From Rhodospirillales bacterium (lineage in GTDB: Bacteria; Pseudomonadota; Alphaproteobacteria; JAJFIK01): 34,811 nucleotides of DNA. Each line of letters starts with the position of its first letter. The stretch's first letter is position 1. Below, piece by piece: positions 9,380 to 15,941 of this stretch. The stretch is taken from contig JAJFIK010000095.1 of assembly GCA_021775005.1 (NCBI GenBank), positions 1-34,811 on the forward strand, in the 5' to 3' direction. The translations under genes and the position numbers were made by a program. The notes beneath the pieces were generated by a model. It saw nothing but the letters and a program-made list of their open reading frames with translations, was not told the origin of the DNA and ran no database searches.

Positions 9380-9408
9380 ATGTTCCTGTTTTGTTCTCAT
9401 GATGTCAA
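9380..9408 (-). promoter_or_regulatory. Promoter before the small ORF and dnaE
   Basis: On the minus strand, a consensus TTGACA (9403-9408) is followed after 17 bases by GAACAT (9380-9385), a weak -10. Predicted start is near 9373-9374, leaving a short leader with GGAG before the 33-residue ORF. It probably serves dnaE as well. The perfect -35 is the main support. Confidence 0.5.
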
Positions 9409-9436
9409 GTGGCAATTTGGGTAGGCATTAACCCGC

Positions 9437-10204
9437 TTATTTCAGCTGTGGGCTTTGAGGGGCGGCAGTTGGCGCATGCGGTGCGGCGACCCCTTGCGGG
9501 GGTTGCGCGCCTTGAGCCCCCGCCTCCACCAGCTTGCCTTCGTGGAGCACCACGGCGCGATCCATGCGGGTGGCAAGGTCAAGGTTATGGGTGGCGACGA
9601 CGGCGGCAAGATTTTCGTGGCGCACCAGGCTGATGAGTTCATCAAACACCAGCTTGGCGGTTTTGGGGTCAAGATTGCCGGTGGGTTCATCCGCCAGCAA
9701 CAGTCGCGGCTTGTTTGCCAGCGCCCGTGCAATGGCTACACGCTGTTGCTCGCCACCGGAAAGCTCTGACGGCAAGTGCTTAAGGCGCGCGCCAAGGCCG
9801 AGCATGCTGAGAAGGCGGGTGGCTTCCTCAGACGCAGGTTTTTTGCCTACCCCGGCAATACGCTGGGGCAGTGCCACGTTCTCAAGGGCGGTAAACTCAG
9901 GCAGCAGATTGTGCGCCTGATAAACAAAGCCAAGCTCGGCGCGGCGGATTTTGGTGCGCTCCCGATCGCCAAGGTCAACGCAATCTTGTCCGCCGACTAC
10001 CACAAGGCCAGAGGCCGGACGCTCGAGCAGTCCCGCAATATGCAGCAGCGTAGATTTGCCCGCACCTGAGGGTCCGATGAGCGCAACAACTTCGCCGGGG
10101 CGCACAGTGAGCGACGCGCCGCGCAAGATGTGCAGCGCCACATCGCCTTGGGTGAAGGAATGGGAAAGCTCGCGTAGTTCCAAAATGGGGGCGACATTAT
10201 TCAT
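9437..10204 (-). CDS. lolD: Lipoprotein-releasing system ATP-binding protein LolD
   Basis: ATPase of the LolCDE (or LolFD) complex that extracts outer-membrane lipoproteins from the inner membrane and hands them to LolA. The 255-residue protein has Walker A GPSGAGKST (44-52), Q-loop Gln96, signature LSGGEQQR (148-155), Walker B LLLADEP (168-174) and switch His206. The segment VYQAHNLLPEFTALENV after the Q-loop is the LolD/MacB-type form. The C-terminal 30 residues are a Pro/Ala/Gln-rich tail unlike the compact end of E. coli LolD. The ATG at 10204 overlaps the permease stop by 8 bases and its GGAGG lies within the permease gene, indicating translational coupling. Confidence 0.95.
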   Translation of the reverse strand: MNNVAPILELRELSHSFTQGDVALHILRGASLTVRPGEVVALIGPSGAGKSTLLHIAGLLERPASGLVVVGGQDCVDLGDRERTKIRRAELGFVYQAHNLLPEFTALENVALPQRIAGVGKKPASEEATRLLSMLGLGARLKHLPSELSGGEQQRVAIARALANKPRLLLADEPTGNLDPKTAKLVFDELISLVRHENLAAVVATHNLDLATRMDRAVVLHEGKLVEAGAQGAQPPQGVAAPHAPTAAPQSPQLK

Positions 10205-11498
10205 AACGCAGCGCCTCCACTGGATCGAGGCGCGCCGCGCGCCAGGCGGGATAAAGCGGTGCCAGCAAGGAAAGCGTCAGCGCAACAATGACAACAGCCG
10301 CGACCTCGCCATTGTTCACCTCTGCCACCAGTTGCGAGAGGAAATAAATCTCAGGGTCAAAAATGGTTGCCCCGGTGACCCACATAACGAACTGGCGGAC
10401 ATATTCGATGTTCTCCGCCACCAAAATACCAAGCGCCACGCCGAGCACGGTGCCCATCACGCCGATGCGCGCGCCGGCGATTAAAAAGATGCGCATGACC
10501 ATGCCTTGGGTCGCGCCCATGGTGCGCAGAACGGCAATGCCGCGGCCTTTGTCTTTGGCCAGCATGATGAGGCCGGAAACCACATTCAAGGCGGCGACGA
10601 GAATGATCATGGTGAGGATAATGAACATCACCACGCGCTCGAGCTGCAGTGCGCCGACAAAGGCTGAGCGCAACTGCATCCAGTCCTCAACCCGTGCATC
10701 CACCCCGATCGCAACGGCGACGTCCTCGCGATAGCGCTGCACCTGATCGGGATTATCAACGCGCACTTCAATTTTGTTGATCCCATCTCTGGTACCAAAG
10801 AACAATTGCGCTTCAGCCAGCGGCATATAGACCAGGCTCGCGTCGTATTCGCTCATGCCAACTTCAAACACCATCGCGATGCGATAACTCTTAGTGCGCG
10901 GGGTCATGCCGAACGGGGTCACATCCCCTTGCGGGGAGATGAGTGTGAGCCGATCACCTGCGAGCAGGCCATGGGCACGAGCAAGGCGCGAGCCCACCGC
11001 AATGGCATGGCCGCCTTCAAACGCCGCCATGGAACCTTGTTGGATATTGTCAGCCACAAAGGAAAGTTGCGCGAGATCTTCGCGCCGCATGCCGCGCACC
11101 AGCGCGCCGCCCGTTGCGACATTTGACGATGCGAGCACTTGACCCTCCACCACCGGAGCTGCGCTAACGACGCCGGGCACAGCAGTGATGCGATCAATCC
11201 ACTCATCATATTCGTTGAGATTGCCAAACCTGGCTTCCACATAGATATGCCCATCAACACCGAGCAAGCGATTGAGAAGCTCCGCGCGAAACCCGTTCAT
11301 CACTCCCATCACAATAATCAGAACAGCGACGCCGAGCATGATGCCGAGCAGCGAGATGACGGAAATGGCGGAGACATAACTGTCGCGCCGCCGTGAGCCG
11401 AGGTAGCGCGCTGCCATCATCCACTCAAAGCCGGAAAACGCCCCCGCCCCTTTGTTTGAGCGTTGCGGCGTTGGAACAGCTGGATCTGCTGCAGTCAT
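10197..11498 (-). CDS. lolC: Lipoprotein-releasing ABC transporter permease (LolC/LolE family)
   Basis: Inner-membrane permease partner of LolD. The 433 residues show the family's start FEWMMAARYLGSRRRDSYVS, a first transmembrane helix at about 45-68, and a large periplasmic domain of about 220 residues. Three more helices follow: near 290-315 (VVMFIILTMIILVAALNV), 333-360 and 395-418. The protein ends with the FtsX-type LLAPLYPAWRAARLDPVEALRYE. Only one permease gene is present here; many alphaproteobacteria have a single hybrid permease (sometimes called LolF) forming a homodimer, so the LolC symbol is by convention. GGGAG precedes the ATG at 11498. No promoter was recognised in the upstream gap. 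Confidence 0.94.
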   Translation of the reverse strand: MTAADPAVPTPQRSNKGAGAFSGFEWMMAARYLGSRRRDSYVSAISVISLLGIMLGVAVLIIVMGVMNGFRAELLNRLLGVDGHIYVEARFGNLNEYDEWIDRITAVPGVVSAAPVVEGQVLASSNVATGGALVRGMRREDLAQLSFVADNIQQGSMAAFEGGHAIAVGSRLARAHGLLAGDRLTLISPQGDVTPFGMTPRTKSYRIAMVFEVGMSEYDASLVYMPLAEAQLFFGTRDGINKIEVRVDNPDQVQRYREDVAVAIGVDARVEDWMQLRSAFVGALQLERVVMFIILTMIILVAALNVVSGLIMLAKDKGRGIAVLRTMGATQGMVMRIFLIAGARIGVMGTVLGVALGILVAENIEYVRQFVMWVTGATIFDPEIYFLSQLVAEVNNGEVAAVVIVALTLSLLAPLYPAWRAARLDPVEALRYE

Positions 11499-11800
11499 AT
11501 TTGGTTGGCTCCCGAAAATCCTTTGAATTCAAGGTTTAGGTGATGCGCCGGGGCCTGACAACGGCGCAGTAATCACCAATGCGCGTCCTAGAGAGCGAAG
11601 GTGGCAAAAGCGGGACAGAGGGCATTCTCAGGCAAGCCAAACGCCATCGGCGGCGGAGCTCTTCTGGCCCGCGCCGCCGACAACCAACTAGCGATTTTAG
11701 ATATGAGAGGCGTCCCTCATGAAACGAAGGATAGCGGGCGCGCCAAAACATCCCGTTTAGGGAATAGATCGAATTGTTATTAACCCTGAAAGACCCCTCC
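11499..11800. other. Non-coding gap between lolC and the sRNA terminator
   Basis: About 300 bases without a convincing gene. Frames open here are Arg/Leu/Ser-rich and match nothing I recognise. Two structures are visible. One is an imperfect 18-base palindrome at 11703-11720 with ends ATGAG and CTCAT, operator-like. The other is an inverted repeat at 11649-11678 with GGCGGC and GCCGCC arms around an 18-base centre. Either could belong to the lolC control region. In many alphaproteobacteria proS lies in this position; no proS remnant was seen. Confidence 0.5.
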
Positions 11801-11830
11801 AAAAAAAGGCCGCCCGGGTAAGGGGCGGCC
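11801..11830 (-). terminator. Strong intrinsic terminator of the small RNA
   Basis: On the minus strand, GGCCGCCC (11823-11830) and GGGCGGCC (11808-11815) form a perfect 8-bp GC stem around a 7-base loop, followed directly by seven T residues (11801-11807). This is the clearest Rho-independent terminator in the window. It would end the sRNA and any read-through from DUF1467. Confidence 0.9.
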
Positions 11831-11884
11831 AAGTTCAGGGAGGAAACGCCATCAAGCGCACCCAGGGCCGATAGGACCCCGGTT
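11801..11884 (-). ncRNA. Candidate small regulatory RNA with an anti-Shine-Dalgarno motif
   Basis: A complete free-standing unit: promoter (11891-11919), about 84-base transcript beginning near A11884, intrinsic terminator. The 5' part can fold into a hairpin with arms ACCGGGG and CCCTGGGT, one bulged base on each side of possible pairings, and a loop containing TCCTATCGG. A likely single-stranded linker follows, containing TTTCCTCCC at about transcript positions 39-47, complementary to ribosome-binding sites. The terminator hairpin comes next. The architecture recalls alphaproteobacterial sRNAs carrying CCUCC motifs, such as the alpha-r14/suhB (NfeR1-like) class and related anti-SD RNAs; the family assignment is tentative, made from memory of its features. 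It sits 90 bases downstream of the DUF1467 stop on the same strand. Confidence 0.7.
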
Positions 11885-11890
11885 GATTCC

Positions 11891-11919
11891 AATATGAATA
11901 TGTTTATGGCGTTATGCAA
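11891..11919 (-). promoter_or_regulatory. Promoter of the small RNA
   Basis: Minus-strand TTGCAT (11914-11919), 17-base AT-rich spacer, CATATT (11891-11896). The predicted start at A11883-11884 gives an 84-base RNA ending at the terminator's T run. The -35 lies 55 bases after the DUF1467 stop, so the RNA does not depend on read-through. Confidence 0.65.
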
Positions 11920-11974
11920 GCCAAAAACGGAGATAAATTCCAATTACGACCTGTAATCCGTAATATCATGATGA

Positions 11975-12262
11975 TTATTCGTCACCTTCGGTGGCGGTCG
12001 GGGTCCCGATCTGCCACGGCGACCGATCAATAGAGATCAGATCAAAGGTTACGATGGTCCATGAAACGAGCCATATGATGACGGCGACCACGCTGGCAAT
12101 GAGCGCCTTTTTGCCCAAATGGTGCTCCACCGGCGCGCCGGGATCATTGCCTTCGATGACATCACCGTCCTCCCACTGACTGCGAATGCCCCACGGCAGA
12201 ACGATGAAAAACACCATCCACCAGGCACACATCAGGACCACAACGGAGCCGCCAATTCCCAT
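11975..12262 (-). CDS. DUF1467 family inner-membrane protein
   Basis: 95 residues with two hydrophobic segments (about 5-27, containing the family's WWMVFFIVLPWGIRSQ, and about 49-75). A polar loop between them reads GDVIEGNDPGAPVEHHLG, and a short acidic tail follows. This pattern, including the Pro-Trp-Gly at the end of helix 1 and the NDPGAP loop, is that of the DUF1467 family, an alphaproteobacterial membrane protein of unknown function. Its ATG overlaps the mce stop by one base (TGATG), so it is translated with mce; the family is commonly found beside mce. Function unknown. Confidence 0.88.
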   Translation of the reverse strand: MGIGGSVVVLMCAWWMVFFIVLPWGIRSQWEDGDVIEGNDPGAPVEHHLGKKALIASVVAVIIWLVSWTIVTFDLISIDRSPWQIGTPTATEGDE

Positions 12263-12678
12263 CAGCTGGTGACTTCCTCAAGTTCAATGAGGGCGCCGTG
12301 GCAATCCTTCGGGTGAAGAAAGATCACCGGATTGCCATGCGCGCCGATTTTAGGTTCGCCATCACCGGTAATGGTCACCCCCTGCCCGCGCAAGCGATCG
12401 CGCAAGGGGATCAGCTCATCCACTTCAAAGCCAATGTGATGGATACCGCCCTTGGGGTTCTTGGCCAAAAATCCCGCGATGGGTGAGTTTTCGCCTAAAG
12501 GCTCCAGCAATTCAATTTTGGTGTTGGGCAAATTCACGAACACAACAGTGACGCCGTGATCAGGTTCGGGCTGCGGTTCAGACACCTCAACATCATAGCG
12601 CTCTTGCCAAACTTTAGCGGCGGCCCGCACATCTGGTACCGCGATGGCGACCTGATTCAGAATTCCAAGTTTGCTCAT
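12262..12678 (-). CDS. mce: Methylmalonyl-CoA epimerase
   Basis: Interconverts (S)- and (R)-methylmalonyl-CoA between propionyl-CoA carboxylase and methylmalonyl-CoA mutase. The 138-residue VOC-fold protein has VVFVNLPNTKIELLEPLGE, NPKGGIHHIGFEVDEL, EPKIGAHGNPVIFLHPKD and GALIELEEV, closely matching alphaproteobacterial epimerases. Expected metal ligands are present at Glu56, His81 (or His80) and Glu132. The first ligand, normally His in LNHVAIAVPD, is Gln here (Gln9, codon CAG). The frame also has an ATG at 12684, but the ATG at 12678 has AAGGA seven bases upstream, so I chose it. It follows rnj by 10 bases. Confident about identity; activity with Gln9 is an open point. Confidence 0.93.
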   Translation of the reverse strand: MSKLGILNQVAIAVPDVRAAAKVWQERYDVEVSEPQPEPDHGVTVVFVNLPNTKIELLEPLGENSPIAGFLAKNPKGGIHHIGFEVDELIPLRDRLRGQGVTITGDGEPKIGAHGNPVIFLHPKDCHGALIELEEVTS

Positions 12679-12688
12679 GGTCATGTCC

Positions 12689-14362
12689 TTAGTCGGTTCT
12701 GATAATTTGAATATTCAGCAGGGGCTTTTTGCCCCAGACATCGCGTATAGGCACGCGCACCGCCCGGCGTACGGCTTCTTCCACAGCGATATCATCCTTA
12801 ACGCGCTTTGCAGACAGGCGGTCCACAGCTTCTTCTGCCGCAGTTGCAATCTCGTCGACAAAATCCGCTGATCGCTTAAGGGTCTCAAGCGGAACCCCGG
12901 TGAGCTGCACCGCTGCATCAGCGATCAAATCTCCGCGCTTGTCCAACACCATTGTTACGACCACATGCCCCAGATGAGAAATTTTACGCCGCACGCTGAG
13001 GGCAGGATCATGGCTCGGCACCAGCAATTTTCCATCGAGGTAAAGCCGGCCGCTCTCAACGCGATCAACAACCTCAACCGGCCCCGGTGCCAGGCGCAAC
13101 ATGGTCCCATTGGGGGCGACGTGGGCCTCTGGAACTTGTAGTGACTCTGCCAACCGCGCGTGTTCGAGCAAGTGCCGCATTTCACCATGCACCGGAATGG
13201 AGACCTCCGGCTTGACCCAGCCATACATGGTTGAAAGCTCATCCCGGCATGGGTGACCGGAGACATGCACATAGTGATCAGACTCGCCGATGATCTCAAT
13301 ACCGCGCTCTGCAAGACGGTTCTGCAATTCTGAAATACCAATCTCGTTTCCCGGAATAACGCGCGATGAGAAAATAACCGTGTCCCCGTCGGACAGGCTG
13401 ACATTGGGGTGGGCGCCATCAGCGATACGCCAAAGCGCCGCGCGCGATTCACCCTGACTACCGGTGCAGAGATAGAGTATTTTGTCCGCGGGCAAGTACC
13501 CCGCTTCTTCTTCTTCAACAAAGTCAGGGATATTGCTAAGGTAGCCGACCTTTTTCGCAGCCCCGGTGATGCGATGCATGGACCGCCCCACCAGGCAGAC
13601 ATGACGCCCATTGGCGCGGGCGGCATGAATGACACTCTCAAGGCGCGCCACGTTTGACGCAAAGCTTGTCACCGCGACGCGGTTCTTCAGGGTTGAGATA
13701 AGATCAACAAGGTTTTGCCGCACATCAGCTTCGGAACCAGAAATACCGGGCGAAAACACGTTGGTGGAATCGCACAGCATGGCAAGGACACCTTCCTCGC
13801 CAAATTTACGCAGGCATTCCTCGTCAGTCTTGTCGCCAATCAGGGGATGGGGGTCGATTTTCCAATCGCCGGTGTGCAGCAAATTACCCAACGGCGTGCG
13901 AATGGCGAGCGCATTGGGCTCAAGGATCGAATGGGTCAGCGTTACAAGCTCAACATCAAAGGGCCCAAGCTTGATGTGCCCGCCGAGTTCCACAATATGC
14001 AGCGGCACTTGGTCGAGCAGCCCCACTTCCGCCAATTTAGCCCGCACCAGCTCTGCGGTGAACGGCGTGGCATAAACCGGGCAGCCAAGACGTGACCAAA
14101 GTTGCGGCACGGCCCCGATGTGATCCTCGTGCCCATGGGTCAGCACGATGCCGAGGAGATCTTTCTTGCGTTTCTCAATGAAGGAAGGGTCAGGCATGAT
14201 CAGATCAATGCCCGGCGTGCGTTCGTCCCCAAACGTCACCCCTAAGTCCGCCATGATCCACTTGTGTTTCCCCGATGGCCCATAGCCAAACAGGTTGAGA
14301 TTCATCCCGATCTCACCGCAGCCGCCTAGGGGAAGAAAAACTAGTTCATCGTTCTTGGTCAC
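12689..14362 (-). CDS. rnj: Ribonuclease J
   Basis: Metallo-beta-lactamase/beta-CASP ribonuclease with 5'-3' exonuclease and endonuclease activity in mRNA decay and rRNA processing. The 557-residue protein has the zinc motif THGHEDHIGA (His76, His78, Asp80, His81), LLHTGDWKIDP, CDSTNVFSPG, the beta-CASP segment TGSQGESRAALWRIADG, VSGHPCRDEL and VPVHGEM-type SIPVHGEMRHL. A C-terminal domain of about 100 residues follows, as in the RNase J family. The ATG at 14362 overlaps the coaX stop by four bases (ATGA). RNase J beside coaX and mce is a usual alphaproteobacterial arrangement. Confidence 0.96.
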   Translation of the reverse strand: MTKNDELVFLPLGGCGEIGMNLNLFGYGPSGKHKWIMADLGVTFGDERTPGIDLIMPDPSFIEKRKKDLLGIVLTHGHEDHIGAVPQLWSRLGCPVYATPFTAELVRAKLAEVGLLDQVPLHIVELGGHIKLGPFDVELVTLTHSILEPNALAIRTPLGNLLHTGDWKIDPHPLIGDKTDEECLRKFGEEGVLAMLCDSTNVFSPGISGSEADVRQNLVDLISTLKNRVAVTSFASNVARLESVIHAARANGRHVCLVGRSMHRITGAAKKVGYLSNIPDFVEEEEAGYLPADKILYLCTGSQGESRAALWRIADGAHPNVSLSDGDTVIFSSRVIPGNEIGISELQNRLAERGIEIIGESDHYVHVSGHPCRDELSTMYGWVKPEVSIPVHGEMRHLLEHARLAESLQVPEAHVAPNGTMLRLAPGPVEVVDRVESGRLYLDGKLLVPSHDPALSVRRKISHLGHVVVTMVLDKRGDLIADAAVQLTGVPLETLKRSADFVDEIATAAEEAVDRLSAKRVKDDIAVEEAVRRAVRVPIRDVWGKKPLLNIQIIRTD

Positions 14363-15159
14363 ACGCGCTTTCCAGTATTACTGGTGAAGTTGGCAACGTT
14401 GAGGTCATAGAGAATTTTCAAGCCGCGAATGGTGAGGTCTTGATCTACATGATCAATGCACAACGCGCTATGTCGGAACAGGCTGGCAAGACCGCCGGTC
14501 GCGACAACGGTCATTGGTTTTTCGTATTCATTCTTGATGCGTTTCACCAGCCCATCAATCAAGCTGACATAGCCCCAATAAACGCCTGACTGCATAGCGG
14601 GCACGGTGTCTTTGCCAATCACCGCTTGTGGGCGTTCCACGGCAATGCGCGGCAATTTTGCGGCCGCCAGATTCAACGCCTCAAGGGACAAGTTAACACC
14701 CGGCGCAATAACCCCGCCGTCATAGTCACCATTTTCTGCCACTACATCGAACGTGGTCGCGGTACCGAAATCGATGACAATCAGCGCGCCTTTGAACGCG
14801 GCATGGGCTGCAACCGTGTTGACCACTCGGTCGGCCCCCACCGCACTTGGGCGATCCACATTGAGAGTGATGCCAAGATCAACAGCTGAGTCCCCCACCA
14901 CCATGGGGTGAGAGCAAAAATACTTTTCGCAAAGCTGGCGTAGCGGGAACAATGCCTGCGGTACCACCGTCGCAATGATCGCCCCTTCAATGTTGCTGGG
15001 CTTCAACCCTTGCAGCGCCATAAGTTGCGTCAGCCAGACAAGATATTCATCTGCCGTGCGCGAGGCCGAGGTTTCCGCACGCCATTGCGCCCGCACCGTG
15101 TCGCCATCAAAAATGGCAAACAACGTGTTGGTATTTCCTGCATCAATGGCTAGAAGCAC
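14359..15159 (-). CDS. coaX: Type III pantothenate kinase
   Basis: Phosphorylates pantothenate, the first step of coenzyme A synthesis; the type III enzyme has the ASKHA fold and uses a monovalent cation (family knowledge). The 266-residue protein begins MLLAIDAGNTNTLFAIFDGD, with the phosphate-binding DAGNTN at 6-11. It also contains GADRVVNTVAAHA, the second ASKHA motif VIDFGTATTFDVV and the adenosine-site VVATGGLASLF. The start is GTG at 15159, supported by GGAGG six bases upstream. It lies 26 bases after birA, and both genes serve cofactor metabolism. Confidence 0.95.
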   Translation of the reverse strand: MLLAIDAGNTNTLFAIFDGDTVRAQWRAETSASRTADEYLVWLTQLMALQGLKPSNIEGAIIATVVPQALFPLRQLCEKYFCSHPMVVGDSAVDLGITLNVDRPSAVGADRVVNTVAAHAAFKGALIVIDFGTATTFDVVAENGDYDGGVIAPGVNLSLEALNLAAAKLPRIAVERPQAVIGKDTVPAMQSGVYWGYVSLIDGLVKRIKNEYEKPMTVVATGGLASLFRHSALCIDHVDQDLTIRGLKILYDLNVANFTSNTGKRV

Positions 15160-15185
15160 AAGCGGCCTCCCCTGTATTGCGGGCG

Positions 15186-15938
15186 TTATGATCCAAAGAA
15201 GACCTCGCCTGCGGAAATTGTCCTTATCCCACCCTCTGTCTCTAGCAGAAGCGCGCCGCTTTCGTCGATGCCGCCCATACGCCCTTGCAGGGTGTCACGC
15301 GGCAAATTGACCGTAATGGGCTCCCCCAGTCCGCGGGCGCGGGAAAGCCAGGCGGCCCGGAGCGGCTTAAAGCCGTCGCGCTGCCAGATGTCATACCAGC
15401 GGGCAAATGACGCGGCGAGATGGGTTAATGCCAATTCAGGCGATGGCGCAGGCGCGGCCAATGCCTCTGCGAGCGAGGTCGAAACCGGCTCGCTGAGGTT
15501 CGGATGGTTGGCAAGGTTGATGCCAATGCCCACAGCTAGCCAGCTCACATTGCCATCAGGCCCTGCGGCGCTCTCAAGCAAGGTGCCGCAAATTTTCTTG
15601 CCATCAAGCTGCACATCATTGGGCCATTTTAGGCGCACGCGATGTTGCTCCACGAACGCATCCAGCGTCTCGGCGACAGCAAGGGCTGCGGCAAAAGACA
15701 AAAGTGCGGCGTTTGGTGCAGCTACATGGGGGCGCAGAAGAAGGGTGGCAAACATATTGCCCTTGGGCGAGACCCAATCGCGGCCTCGCCGCCCCCGGCC
15801 TGCCGTCTGAAGCCCGGCGCGAATCCAAACCGGGCCTTGGTGTCCCGCTTCGGCCAGGCGGCGTGCTTCTGAGTTCGTGCTATCGATCTCGTCAAAGGTG
15901 ACAAGATCATACCCCGCAGGCCAAACGGCGCTGGTCAT
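15186..15938 (-). CDS. birA: Biotin--[acetyl-CoA-carboxylase] ligase
   Basis: Activates biotin as biotinyl-AMP and attaches it to the carboxyl-carrier protein. The 250 residues include FDEIDSTNSEARRLAEAG, the adenylate loop QTAGRGRRGRDWVSPKGN, VRLKWPNDVQLDGKKICGTLLE and a C-terminal SH3-like domain with GALLLETEGG. There is no N-terminal helix-turn-helix, so this is a class I enzyme that does not regulate bio genes. The ATG at 15938 lies three bases after the nuoN stop, so it is part of the nuo transcript. Confidence 0.95.
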   Translation of the reverse strand: MTSAVWPAGYDLVTFDEIDSTNSEARRLAEAGHQGPVWIRAGLQTAGRGRRGRDWVSPKGNMFATLLLRPHVAAPNAALLSFAAALAVAETLDAFVEQHRVRLKWPNDVQLDGKKICGTLLESAAGPDGNVSWLAVGIGINLANHPNLSEPVSTSLAEALAAPAPSPELALTHLAASFARWYDIWQRDGFKPLRAAWLSRARGLGEPITVNLPRDTLQGRMGGIDESGALLLETEGGIRTISAGEVFFGS

Positions 15939-15941
15939 GGG

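Noticed and set aside
9224-9415. 63-codon minus-strand frame between lolD and dnaE
   Set aside because: Its composition is unlike a protein (Cys/Arg/Pro mix), its start lies within the promoter, and the alternative frame at 9247-9348 has a ribosome site and a clean membrane helix.
11536-11943. Open frame of 135 codons on the minus strand between lolC and DUF1467
   Set aside because: It runs straight through the sRNA promoter region, anti-SD motif and terminator, has no good ribosome site, and its second half is Arg/Leu/Ser-rich without any recognisable domain.
11942-11975. Short AT-rich hairpin just after DUF1467 as its terminator
   Set aside because: The stem (TTACG/CGTAA) is only five bases with a ten-base loop and no U run; too weak to call.
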